A stretch of DNA of 15,559 nt from Wenzhouxiangella sp. (GTDB lineage: Bacteria; Pseudomonadota; Gammaproteobacteria; Xanthomonadales; Wenzhouxiangellaceae): positions 1 through 15,559 of the forward strand of contig SKZJ01000332.1 in NCBI GenBank assembly GCA_007127425.1, written 5' to 3'. A program made the position numbers and the translations under genes. Shown piece by piece: positions 6,618 to 14,496 of the stretch (its first letter is position 1; each line of letters starts with the position of its first letter). The notes under the pieces are model-generated. The model saw only the letters and a list, made by a program, of their open reading frames with translations, searched no databases and was not told the origin of the DNA.

Positions 6618-7763
6618 ATGAACCCAACCTCCGTATTCGAACTGGCTGCCGAGCTGATGCGGCGCGAGTCGGTGACGCCGGACGATGCCGGCTGCATGGA
6701 GCTGATCGCTGCTCGCCTGGAGGCCGCCGGAATGGTTGTCGAGCGCATCGATGTCGGTGAGGTGTGCAACCTGTTTGCCCGTCATGGTGAAGGTGCGCCG
6801 CACCTGATGCTGCTGGGGCATACCGATGTGGTGCCGCCCGGCCCCCTGGAAAAATGGACCTCGCCGCCATTTGCACCGGAGGTGCGTGACGGATTCCTGT
6901 ATGGACGTGGCGCGGCGGACATGAAGTCATCCGATGCGGCCTTCGTGGCGGCCCTTGAAGAGTATCTGACCGAATGTCCGGATCATGTCGGCATGGTCTC
7001 GTTGTTGCTGACCTCCGACGAGGAGGGGGCGGCCAGGAACGGGGTGCGGGCGGTGGTGCCGGAGTTGGAGAAGCGCGGTCTGTTGCCCGATGCCTGCCTG
7101 GTCGGTGAGCCGTCCAGTCGCGAGCGGCTGGGCGACAATATTCGCATCGGTCGGCGCGGCAGCATCCAGGCGAAGCTCAGGATCAGCGGCATCCAGGGGC
7201 ATACGGCCTATGCCGATCCGGCCGACAATCCAGTCCATCGTGCCGGGCCGTTGATTGCCGCGCTGGGACGGATGAGCTTCGACGACGGCGACGAATATTT
7301 TCCGCCCACGCGCCTGCAGATATCCAATATCCATGCCGGAACCGGTGCCGACAACGTCACGCCCGGCGAGCTCGAGGTCTGGTTCAACCTGCGCAACAAT
7401 CCCAACAGCCCGGCCGAAGTGCTTGAGGAGAATCTGCGCGGCTTGATCGGCGGATATGACTTGGGTGACTGGACACTGGACTGGCGGGTGTCCGGCGAGC
7501 CCTTCGGCCCGGCCACCGGCCCCTTGCCGGCGGTGGTCAGCTCGGCCTGCCGGGATCTTCTGGGCATTGAGCCGGTCGCCGATACCGGCGGCGGCACCTC
7601 CGATGGGCGTTTCCTGGGGCCGCGCGGCATCCCCGTGGTCGAGCTGGGGCCGGTCAATGCCACCATTCACCAGGTCAACGAATGCATCCGGGTCGATGAT
7701 CTTGACCGCCTGCCGGCACTGTATCGCGCTATCATCGCCGGCATGCTGGTTGACCATTCCTGA
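6618..7763 (+). CDS. dapE: Succinyl-diaminopimelate desuccinylase
   Basis: Di-zinc M20-family hydrolase that converts N-succinyl-L,L-diaminopimelate to L,L-DAP for lysine and peptidoglycan synthesis. The 381 aa length is typical (375 in E. coli). Metal and catalytic residues: His68 and Asp70 in LLGHTDVVPPG, bridging Asp101 in GRGAADMKSS, the general base Glu135 with Glu136 in SDEEG, Glu164 in LVGEPSS, and His351 in NATIHQVNECI. The GRGAADMK and GTSDGRF motifs favour DapE over ArgE or CPG2-type relatives. The start ATG 6618 follows the octamer element by 21 nt without a clear Shine-Dalgarno sequence. ftsB follows 9 nt after the stop, so these two are probably one transcript. Confidence 0.95.
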   Translation: MNPTSVFELAAELMRRESVTPDDAGCMELIAARLEAAGMVVERIDVGEVCNLFARHGEGAPHLMLLGHTDVVPPGPLEKWTSPPFAPEVRDGFLYGRGAADMKSSDAAFVAALEEYLTECPDHVGMVSLLLTSDEEGAARNGVRAVVPELEKRGLLPDACLVGEPSSRERLGDNIRIGRRGSIQAKLRISGIQGHTAYADPADNPVHRAGPLIAALGRMSFDDGDEYFPPTRLQISNIHAGTGADNVTPGELEVWFNLRNNPNSPAEVLEENLRGLIGGYDLGDWTLDWRVSGEPFGPATGPLPAVVSSACRDLLGIEPVADTGGGTSDGRFLGPRGIPVVELGPVNATIHQVNECIRVDDLDRLPALYRAIIAGMLVDHS

Positions 7764-7772
7764 CATCGAAAC

Positions 7773-8057
7773 ATGCGCATCATTCTGATCGTGCTGGCCG
7801 TGATGCTGCTGCTGGTGCAATTCCGGTTCTGGCAGGAAGTGCGCGAGGTGCGTTCGCTGCGTGTCATGGTCGAGCAGCAGCTGGAGGAAAACGAGCGCCT
7901 GGAAGCGCGTAACGAGGCGCTGGCGGCCGAGGTCGAGGATCTGCGCGCCGGGCTCGAGGCAATCGAGGAACGGGCGCGCTCCGAGCTGGGACTGATCCGC
8001 GAGGGCGAGGAGTTTTTCCTGATCGTCGACCCGGAACACGCCGAGCCGGATTCCTGA
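7773..8057 (+). CDS. ftsB: Cell division protein FtsB
   Basis: Small bitopic inner-membrane protein of the FtsQLB divisome subcomplex that controls septal peptidoglycan synthesis. At 94 aa it fits the family (103 in E. coli). Residues 1-4 are a short cytoplasmic tail, about 3-18 the membrane helix (IILIVLAVMLLLVQF), about 25-70 a Glu/Arg/Leu-rich coiled coil, and the periplasmic motif ARSELGLIREGEEFFLI (68-84) is the FtsB signature. It starts 9 nt after dapE. In many gammaproteobacteria ftsB is followed by ispD and ispF and then truD; here truD comes directly, 58 nt later. Confidence 0.93.
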   Translation: MRIILIVLAVMLLLVQFRFWQEVREVRSLRVMVEQQLEENERLEARNEALAAEVEDLRAGLEAIEERARSELGLIREGEEFFLIVDPEHAEPDS

Positions 8058-8115
8058 ACTGATCCCCGGGCGGTTGTTCTGAGATAATGCCGCCCCTTTC
8101 GAACGAGTTCCCTGC

Positions 8116-9123
8116 ATGACCGATTACGCTTGGGGTGGCCCGCCGGCCACCGGTCGCATCCGCATTGCCCCCGAAGATTTCGTGGTCGAGGAGATCCTCG
8201 GTCACGAGCCGGACGGGCAGGGCGAGCACCTCTGGCTGTGGGTGGAAAAGCGCGAATGCAATACCGTGGACGTGGCCGGCCGGCTGGCCGAGGCCGCCGG
8301 GGTGCATCCGCGCCAGGTCAGCTTCGGGGGGCTGAAGGACCGCAACGCGGTCACCCGGCAGTATTTCTCCATCCACCTGCCGGGAAGTGACGACCCGCAG
8401 ACTCAAGACTGGGATCTCGACGGCATCCGCATCCTGGAAGCCGGCCGCTCGTCGCGCAAGATCAAGCGCGGACGGCTGAAAGCCAACCGGTTCCAGTTGC
8501 GTGTGCGTGAGCTGGACGGGGATCTCGACGCCCTGACCGACCGGCTCGAGTCCCTGCGCGACCACGGCGTGCCCAACGGCTTCGGCGAGCAGCGCTTCGG
8601 CGGCAACAATATTGCCCGTGCGCATGCGTTATTTCGCGGCGAACTCCGGCGCAAGCCCTCCAAGTCCAAGCGCGGGTTCTACCTGTCGGCCGCGCGCAGC
8701 CTGGTGTTCAATCTCGTACTGGCCGAGAGACTTCGCCGCGGCGACTGGAACCATCTGATCGACGGTGATCTGGCCATGCTCGACGGCTCGCGCTCGTTCT
8801 TTGCTGCCGACGCCGACGACCCCGAGCAGGTCCAGCGCTGCGAGGAAATGGACATCCACCCCAGTGGCCCCCTGCCGGGCCGCGGTGAATCGCCGGCCGA
8901 CGGGGAGGCGGCGGCCATCGAGCAGGCGGTGTTCGCCGAGCAGGCCGAACTGGTCGAGGGCCTGGCCAAATTTGGCATGCAACAGGAACGCCGCCCCCTG
9001 CGCATGCGGGTGAAAGATCTCGAGTGGTCCTTCCCCAACCCGACCACGCTGGAACTGACCTTCGAACTCGGCACCGGCAGCTACGCGACGTCAGTGTTGC
9101 GCGAGTTGGTGGATTACGGATGA
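8116..9123 (+). CDS. truD: tRNA pseudouridine(13) synthase
   Basis: Modifies U13 in tRNA-Glu and relatives. The 335 aa length is close to E. coli TruD (349). The N-terminal IRIAPEDFVVEEIL and VEKRECNTVDVAGRLA lead to the catalytic loop FGGLKDRNAVTRQYFSI, with catalytic Asp75. The NGFGEQRFGGNN motif (about 155-166) and the C-terminal LRMRVKDLEWSF and ELGTGSYATSVLREL are characteristic. The middle TRUD insertion domain is present. The ATG at 8116 has no clear Shine-Dalgarno sequence; a GATAAT at 8083-8088 hints at an own promoter. The TGA stop is formed by the first three bases of the downstream TGACGGG repeat array. Confidence 0.96.
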   Translation: MTDYAWGGPPATGRIRIAPEDFVVEEILGHEPDGQGEHLWLWVEKRECNTVDVAGRLAEAAGVHPRQVSFGGLKDRNAVTRQYFSIHLPGSDDPQTQDWDLDGIRILEAGRSSRKIKRGRLKANRFQLRVRELDGDLDALTDRLESLRDHGVPNGFGEQRFGGNNIARAHALFRGELRRKPSKSKRGFYLSAARSLVFNLVLAERLRRGDWNHLIDGDLAMLDGSRSFFAADADDPEQVQRCEEMDIHPSGPLPGRGESPADGEAAAIEQAVFAEQAELVEGLAKFGMQQERRPLRMRVKDLEWSFPNPTTLELTFELGTGSYATSVLRELVDYG

Positions 9124-9200
9124 CGGGTGACAGGTGACAGGTGACGGGTGTGATTGGGTATCATTAGACCTATCACCCGTTACCCGTCACCCGTCACCCG
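9121..9200. repeat. Inverted pair of four TGACGGG heptamers (truD/FHA gene)
   Basis: Left arm 9121-9148 is exactly four heptamers, TGACGGG or TGACAGG. Right arm 9173-9200 is exactly four heptamers, TCACCCG or TTACCCG. The arms are reverse complements with about three mismatches in 28, and the spacer is 24 nt. The truD TGA is the first triplet of the left arm, and the right arm ends 5 nt before the ATG of the FHA gene. The spacer contains TATCAT (9159-9164), which would place the right arm inside the 5' UTR if used as a -10. Confidence 0.9.
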
Positions 9201-9205
9201 AAAAA

Positions 9206-9613
9206 ATGACCTTCCGCCTGAAAGCCGCCTCCGGCCCCCACACCGGCCAGTCCTTCGACCTGGACGAATCCGATACCGCCATCGGCAGTGCCGGTGGTGC
9301 CGATATTGCCGTGGACGGGCTGCTGGAGCAGCATGCCCGGATCACGTTCGACGGCGAGGTGCTGATGCTGGAAGCGGCCGACCAGGCCTGGGTCAACGGC
9401 GAGCCGGTCACGCGTCAGCCGTTGAAATCGGGTGACGAGATTCGCCTCGGCGAGCACCGCTTCGTGCTGCAGGCGCCCGGCTTGCGCCCGCCCAGCGTGC
9501 TGCGCGAAGTCGAGCAGCGCCCGGCGATCAGCCCCTGGACCTGGGTGGCCATCGCCGCGGCCGCCGCCGGCGGCTTCATCGCCGTGGCCACTTTCGTTCT
9601 GACGCGCCTGTAA
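9206..9613 (+). CDS. Small FHA-like protein with C-terminal membrane anchor
   Basis: A 135 aa protein. Residues 1-90 have the forkhead-associated fold pattern: TFRLKAASGPHTGQSFDLDES, then a strand, an EQHARI segment with His43, and a WVNGEPV segment with Asn64-Gly65, ending GDEIRLGEHRFVL. The Gly-Arg pair that normally contacts phosphothreonine is replaced by Gly27-Ser28, and the following Ser is not evident, so phosphopeptide binding is doubtful. Residues 91-110 form a linker and 111-132 an Ala/Gly-rich transmembrane helix, leaving the FHA part probably cytosolic. ATG 9206 is preferred; an upstream GTG/ATG reading would translate the heptamer array. No Shine-Dalgarno sequence is seen. The partner and role are unknown. 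Confidence 0.75.
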   Translation: MTFRLKAASGPHTGQSFDLDESDTAIGSAGGADIAVDGLLEQHARITFDGEVLMLEAADQAWVNGEPVTRQPLKSGDEIRLGEHRFVLQAPGLRPPSVLREVEQRPAISPWTWVAIAAAAAGGFIAVATFVLTRL

Positions 9614-9636
9614 CCGTTCGTTCGGTTCAATCAGTG

Positions 9637-9705
9637 CACCACAGAGACACGGAGCACACAGAGAATAAAAAATAATCTCTCTGTGCTCTCTGTGTCTCTG
9701 TGGTG
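9637..9705. repeat. CACAGAG-type inverted repeat, possible bidirectional terminator
   Basis: Left arm 9637-9664 and right arm 9676-9705 are imperfect reverse complements; the outer 14 bases (CACCACAGAGACAC) match perfectly, and the inside consists of CACAGAG-like units with 1-2-base fillers. An 11-nt AT-rich loop separates them. It lies between the convergent FHA and cystathionine gamma-lyase genes. On the plus strand the stem is followed by ATCTTTCTTTCC, so termination of the plus transcript is plausible; the minus side lacks a T-run. Confidence 0.8.
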
Positions 9706-9721
9706 ATCTTTCTTTCCGACT

Positions 9722-10873
9722 TCAAACGTGAGCCAGCGCGGTGTCGAGGTCGGCGATGAGATCGTCGATGTCTTCGATGCCGACCGACAGGCGGATCAGG
9801 GTGTCGGTAATGCCGAGCACTTCGCGCCGATCTTTCGGCACCGAGCCGTGGGTCATGATGGCGGGGTGATTGACCATCGATTCGACGCCGCCGAGTGACT
9901 CGGCCAGGGCGAACAGGTGGGTGTTCTCCAGGAAGCGCCGGGCACGGTTGAGGTCGCCGCCGATGTCGAAACTGACCATGCCGCCGAAGCCGTCCATCTG
10001 CTGTTCGGCCAGTGCTTTCTGCGGGTGGCTGTCGAGGCCGGGGTAGATCACTTTCTCGACCTTGGGGTGTTTGGTCAACCATTCGGCGATGCGGCCGGCG
10101 TTCTCGCAGTGGGCTTTCATGCGCAAGGCCAGGGTCTTCACCCCGCGCATCACCAGGAAGGAATCGAACGGGCCCTGTACGCCACCCGATGAGTTCTGGA
10201 TGAAGCCGATCTTTTCGGCGAGGTCATCGTCTTTGACTGCCACCGCGCCGCCGACCATGTCGGAGTGGCCGTTGAGGTACTTGGTCACCGAGTGGACGAC
10301 GATGTCGGCGCCCAGTTCCAGTGGCCGTTGCAGCATGGGTGTGGCAAAGGTGTTGTCGACCACCAGCCAGGCGCCACACTCACGCGCCAGTTCGGCCATG
10401 GCAGCGATGTCGACCAGCTGCAGCATGGGGTTGGTCGGCGTTTCCACCCAGATCATCTTCGTGCGCTCGGTGATCGCGGCACGGGCGGCATTGGCATCGG
10501 TCAGGTCGACAAAGCTGAACTCCAGCCCCGAGGCGGGGCGCCGGACCTTCTCGAACAGTCGCCAGGTGCCGCCGTAGAGGTCGTGCATGGCCAGTACGTG
10601 ATCGCCGGGCTCGAGCAGGTGCATCAGCGCATCGATGGCGGCCATGCCCGAGGCATAGGCGAAACCGTGTCTGCCGCCTTCCAGGTCGGCGATGCAGGCC
10701 TCCCAGGCCTTGCGGGTGGGATTGTGCGTGCGCGAGTACTCGTAGCCCTGGTGATCGCCGGGACTGGCCTGCACGTAGGTCGAGGTGGTGTAGATCGGCG
10801 TCATGATCGCCCCGGTGGAGGGGTCGGGGGACTGGCCGGCGTGGATGACGCGGGTGGAAAGCTTGTCGGACAT
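9722..10873 (-). CDS. Cystathionine gamma-lyase / gamma-synthase (Cys/Met PLP family)
   Basis: Fold-type I PLP enzyme of the Cys/Met metabolism family, 383 aa. YEYSRTHNPTR (44-54), the PLP-ring Asp173 in VVDNTFATPMLQ, and the Schiff-base Lys198 in SVTKYLNGHSDMVGGA are intact. The C-terminal AESLGGVESMVNHPAIMTH and RLSVGIEDIDDLIADL are standard. The family holds gamma-lyase (cystathionine to cysteine, 2-oxobutyrate and ammonia) and gamma-synthase (MetB), which sequence reading alone does not separate well. The cystathionine beta-synthase gene two genes upstream on the same strand favours gamma-lyase and the homocysteine-to-cysteine route. ATG 10873 is chosen; the longer frame runs through an octamer array. 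No clear Shine-Dalgarno sequence. Confidence 0.9.
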   Translation of the reverse strand: MSDKLSTRVIHAGQSPDPSTGAIMTPIYTTSTYVQASPGDHQGYEYSRTHNPTRKAWEACIADLEGGRHGFAYASGMAAIDALMHLLEPGDHVLAMHDLYGGTWRLFEKVRRPASGLEFSFVDLTDANAARAAITERTKMIWVETPTNPMLQLVDIAAMAELARECGAWLVVDNTFATPMLQRPLELGADIVVHSVTKYLNGHSDMVGGAVAVKDDDLAEKIGFIQNSSGGVQGPFDSFLVMRGVKTLALRMKAHCENAGRIAEWLTKHPKVEKVIYPGLDSHPQKALAEQQMDGFGGMVSFDIGGDLNRARRFLENTHLFALAESLGGVESMVNHPAIMTHGSVPKDRREVLGITDTLIRLSVGIEDIDDLIADLDTALAHV

Positions 10874-10878
10874 ATTTC

Positions 10879-11027
10879 GGTTGGCTCGTTGGCTTGTTGG
10901 CTCGTTCGCCGGTGATGGCCTGCGAGCGAGCTGAATGGAGAAAGTCCGTATTCTATCGGTTTTGCGTGATGGTTCGTCAGACAACCGGTAAACGAGCTAA
11001 CCAGCTAACCAGCTAACCAGCCAACCC
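10879..11027. repeat. Inverted octamer arrays GGTTRGCT (overlaps chrA 3' end)
   Basis: Left arm 10879-10906 has TTGGCTCG, TTGGCTTG, TTGGCTCG in tandem. Right arm 10991-11027 has AACGAGCT, AACCAGCT (twice) and AACCAGCC, its reverse complement. The spacer is 84 nt. The right arm encodes the last residues of ChrA (GWLVSWLAG) and its TAG stop. The left arm ends 5 nt upstream of the next gene's ATG. The spacer holds TAGAAT on the minus strand (10955-10950), a possible -10 for that gene, which would put the left arm in its 5' UTR. Confidence 0.87.
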
Positions 11028-12271
11028 AGAAGTGCCATGACCAGTACCGTACCGACCAGACCCAGTCGGGTGAGAAACAGCAAAACGGCGGCCAGTACTG
11101 TCAGGGCCAGGGCCCAGACGTCGATGCTGGTGGCGGGCAGGTCGAAATCAAGCCCAAATCCCTCGATCGCGCGACTTTCGGCAAACAGCAGATTGATGGC
11201 GAACCAGGCGGCGAGATTGGCGATGACGCCGACCACCGCGGCGGTGATGCCGCGCAGTGCACCGCTGATGCGGGCGTTGCCGCGCAGTTTCTCCACGTGA
11301 GGTGCAAGCAGGAAGATCCACAGGAACGAGGGGGCGAAGATCACCCAGGTTGTCAGCAGCCCACCCAGGCTGCCGGCCAGCAGGGGTTCGAGCAGGCCGG
11401 GGTTGCGCCAGGCGGCAAGAAAGCCGATGAACTGGGTGACCAGCACCAGCGGCCCCGGAGTCGTTTCGGCCAGGCCCAGGCCGTCGAGCATTTCCGTGGC
11501 CGTAAGCCATTCGCGTGATTCGACCGCGAACTGCGCCACCCAGGCCAGGGCCGCGTAGGCGCCGCCGAAGCTCAGGCTGGCCAGCAGGCTGAACAGAACC
11601 GCCAGTTCGGTCCAGACCGACTGTATACCGAACAGTAGGGCCAGGCCGGCCACGGGGGCCATCCAGGCCAGCAAGGACCACAGCCAGGGACGATGGCCGA
11701 TCACGGCCGGGGTGTCGATGGCGGCTGGATCGACCGAGCCTTTGCGAAACAGGATCAGGCCGACCAGTCCGGCGGCAAGTATCACCAGCGGAAACGGCAG
11801 TGAGAAGAAAAACATGGCGATGAAGCTCGCCGCGGCTATCATGCCGGCAGCCGGTCCCTGGACCACCTTGCCGGACATGCGCATCAGCGCCTGGGCGACG
11901 ATGGCCAGCACGGCGCACTTGAGTCCGAACAGCAGGCCTTCGACTACGCCGGTCTGGCCGACGGTGACGTAGAGCAGGCTCAAGGCCAGCATCACCGCCG
12001 CTCCGGGCAGGATGAAGACGATGCCGGCGATGAGTGCGCCGCGCACACCGTGCATCAGCCAGCCCAGGTAGGTGGCCAGCTGCTGGGCCTCGGGGCCGGG
12101 CAGCAGCATGCAGAAGTTCAGCGCGTGGTTGAAGCGGTCCTGCCCGATCCAGCCCTTATCCTCCACGATCAGTCGCTGCATCACCGCGATCTGCGCCGCG
12201 GGCCCGCCGAAACTGAGGAAGGCGACCTTCCACCAGACTTTCCAGGCTGCACGTGGTGAGACAGGGTTCAC
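10997..12271 (-). CDS. chrA: Chromate transporter, CHR family (long, two-domain)
   Basis: Inner-membrane protein of the chromate ion transporter family, 424 aa, the long form made of two homologous halves. The first half carries FGGPAAQIAVM (21-31) and MLLPGPEAQQLATYLGW (55-71). The second carries the matching FGGAYAALAWV (235-245) and LAETTPGPLVLVTQFIGF (267-284). About 10-12 hydrophobic helices lie between. Known members export chromate, a sulfate analogue. The start is GTG 12271, with no clear Shine-Dalgarno sequence. The final nine residues are encoded by a tandem octamer repeat that also gives the stop codon, so the native C-terminus may have been replaced. It sits between the two transsulfuration genes on the same strand. 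Confidence 0.92.
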   Translation of the reverse strand: MNPVSPRAAWKVWWKVAFLSFGGPAAQIAVMQRLIVEDKGWIGQDRFNHALNFCMLLPGPEAQQLATYLGWLMHGVRGALIAGIVFILPGAAVMLALSLLYVTVGQTGVVEGLLFGLKCAVLAIVAQALMRMSGKVVQGPAAGMIAAASFIAMFFFSLPFPLVILAAGLVGLILFRKGSVDPAAIDTPAVIGHRPWLWSLLAWMAPVAGLALLFGIQSVWTELAVLFSLLASLSFGGAYAALAWVAQFAVESREWLTATEMLDGLGLAETTPGPLVLVTQFIGFLAAWRNPGLLEPLLAGSLGGLLTTWVIFAPSFLWIFLLAPHVEKLRGNARISGALRGITAAVVGVIANLAAWFAINLLFAESRAIEGFGLDFDLPATSIDVWALALTVLAAVLLFLTRLGLVGTVLVMALLGWLVSWLAG

Positions 12272-12290
12272 GAGGCCGGTGTCTTGGTGA

Positions 12291-12441
12291 ACGGAAATCG
12301 TAAAACGGAAAACGGGAGCCGGTCTGTACTGATCCCCTCGCCCGGGTGGCCAACGTCGATGGCACTGCCATTGGCCACCGGAGCTTTGCAGAAATTCATG
12401 GCCTTCCCCTCGATTCCCGTTTTGACGTTTTACGCTTCCGT
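12291..12441. repeat. Inverted ACGGAAA heptamer arrays around an inner hairpin
   Basis: Left arm 12291-12318 is four heptamers (ACGGAAA, TCGTAAA, ACGGAAA, ACGGGAG). Right arm 12414-12441 is four heptamers in inverted form (TTCCCGT, TTTGACG, TTTTACG, CTTCCGT). In the 95-nt spacer, GGTGGCCAA (12345-12353) pairs perfectly with TTGGCCACC (12371-12379), with a further TGGC/GCCA pair in its loop. The 210-bp gap between chrA and the cystathionine beta-synthase gene holds this element and no gene. It would lie 5' of chrA in the minus transcript. Confidence 0.83.
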
Positions 12442-12481
12442 GCGGCCTGTTCGGTTTATCCCGAATTCGAAACCGCAGAAA

Positions 12482-13855
<1,374 letters not shown>

Positions 13856-13888
13856 GGCAGATTCATTTCGGTCGGAAATTTGGCCGTC

Positions 13889-13917
13889 ACCATAGCCCGT
13901 TACCGTCAGGCCGGCAA
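13889..13917 (-). promoter_or_regulatory. Weak promoter candidate for cystathionine beta-synthase
   Basis: Reading the minus strand, TTGCCG (13917-13912) and TATGGT (13894-13889) are separated by 17 bp, each matching 4 of 6 consensus bases. It lies between the upstream terminator and the start codon, where a promoter is expected. The match is weak. Confidence 0.3.
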
Positions 13918-13929
13918 GAGATGAAACGA

Positions 13930-13960
13930 AAACACCCGATGCCGGGGGCATCGGGTGTTT
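13930..13960 (-). terminator. Rho-independent terminator after the ydcH-like gene
   Basis: A perfect 14-bp stem (13930-13943 with 13947-13960) closes on a 3-base loop. On the minus strand the stem is followed by TTTTCGTTTC, a T-rich tract. It lies 31 nt after the ydcH-like stop and separates that gene from cystathionine beta-synthase. On the plus strand it is followed by a G-rich stretch, so it is directional. Confidence 0.85.
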
Positions 13961-13990
13961 GTGGGGATTTCGGGGGGTGGCTGGTTGCGG

Positions 13991-14209
13991 TCAGGCGGCC
14001 TGGGCCTGCTCCATGATGCGGGAGAGCTGATCCTTGGCCCTGAGTTTCTCGCGCTTGAGCTGGTTCAGCGCCAGATCTCCCATCGGGGCGGTGCCGGTTT
14101 CGGCGGCCAGGACGCGTTTTTCGAGCTGCTGATGACGATTGTAGAGATGCCGAAAGTCGTCGTTGTTCTTGAGCAGGATTTCCATCTGGTCCTTTCGGTT
14201 TTCAAACAT
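13991..14209 (-). CDS. YdcH family protein (DUF465)
   Basis: A 72 aa, highly charged helical protein beginning MFENRKDQMEILLKNNDDF. The block HLYNRHQQLEKRVLAAE followed by LNQLKREKLRAKDQLSRIM is the DUF465/YdcH signature; it is probably a short helical hairpin or coiled coil. The function is not established. ATG 14209 has the clearest Shine-Dalgarno sequence in the window (AAGGAG about 7 nt upstream), so the long in-frame extension is not used. It ends before a strong terminator and has a promoter candidate about 220 nt upstream, so it looks like a single-gene transcript. Confidence 0.88.
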   Translation of the reverse strand: MFENRKDQMEILLKNNDDFRHLYNRHQQLEKRVLAAETGTAPMGDLALNQLKREKLRAKDQLSRIMEQAQAA

Positions 14210-14429
14210 GGGAAGACTCCTTTGGTTTTCTTGGTCCAGCGGGACAGGTCGTCGTGTGCCACAAGGGCCGCGACGACATAAACACCGGGCCGAGCTGGGG
14301 CGGCCCCGGAGAAGTGGGAGGGGATTGAGTCTCGACGCTTCGACTGAACCGGCACCGGTGAGGCGGTGGGTGTCGAGGTCAGCGGGTGAGGTGAGCGAGT
14401 CGCTCGAAAGATCCACCATGATAGGAATA

Positions 14430-14458
14430 GTTATAGCGCCATCGCCGGAACACTTCAA
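14430..14458 (-). promoter_or_regulatory. Sigma70-type promoter candidate for ydcH-like gene
   Basis: On the minus strand TTGAAG (14458-14453) and TATAAC (14435-14430) are spaced by exactly 17 bp; the hexamers match 4/6 and 5/6. Transcription would start near 14423 and give a leader of about 210 nt. It is the best-spaced promoter in the window. Confidence 0.5.
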
Positions 14459-14496
14459 GGGCACAGGCGTGGCGAAATCCGTCGAGGTACGCGAAT

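Noticed and set aside
6471..6821. N-terminal extension of the mtfA-like gene
   Set aside because: It would translate octamer repeats and run antisense into dapE; the family start is at 6470.
7456..7788. Alternative frame of 110 codons overlapping dapE and ftsB
   Set aside because: It is a frame shadow of dapE with no family resemblance.
10874..10984. N-terminal extension of the cystathionine gamma-lyase gene
   Set aside because: The extra residues would be encoded by the octamer array and spacer; family homology starts at ATG 10873.
10874..10990. SAM riboswitch before the sulfur-metabolism gene
   Set aside because: No SAM-I or SAM-II type conserved core could be recognised; the only structure is the inverted octamer array.
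13856..13929. Heptamer-like steps (CCGTCAC, CGTTACC) upstream of cystathionine beta-synthase
   Set aside because: Too few and too imperfect units, and no inverted arm; kept only as a weak promoter region.
14330..14400. A further 7-bp array in the G-rich stretch before the ydcH-like gene
   Set aside because: GGTGAGG-like strings recur but with irregular spacing and no inverted partner; probably only local G-rich bias.
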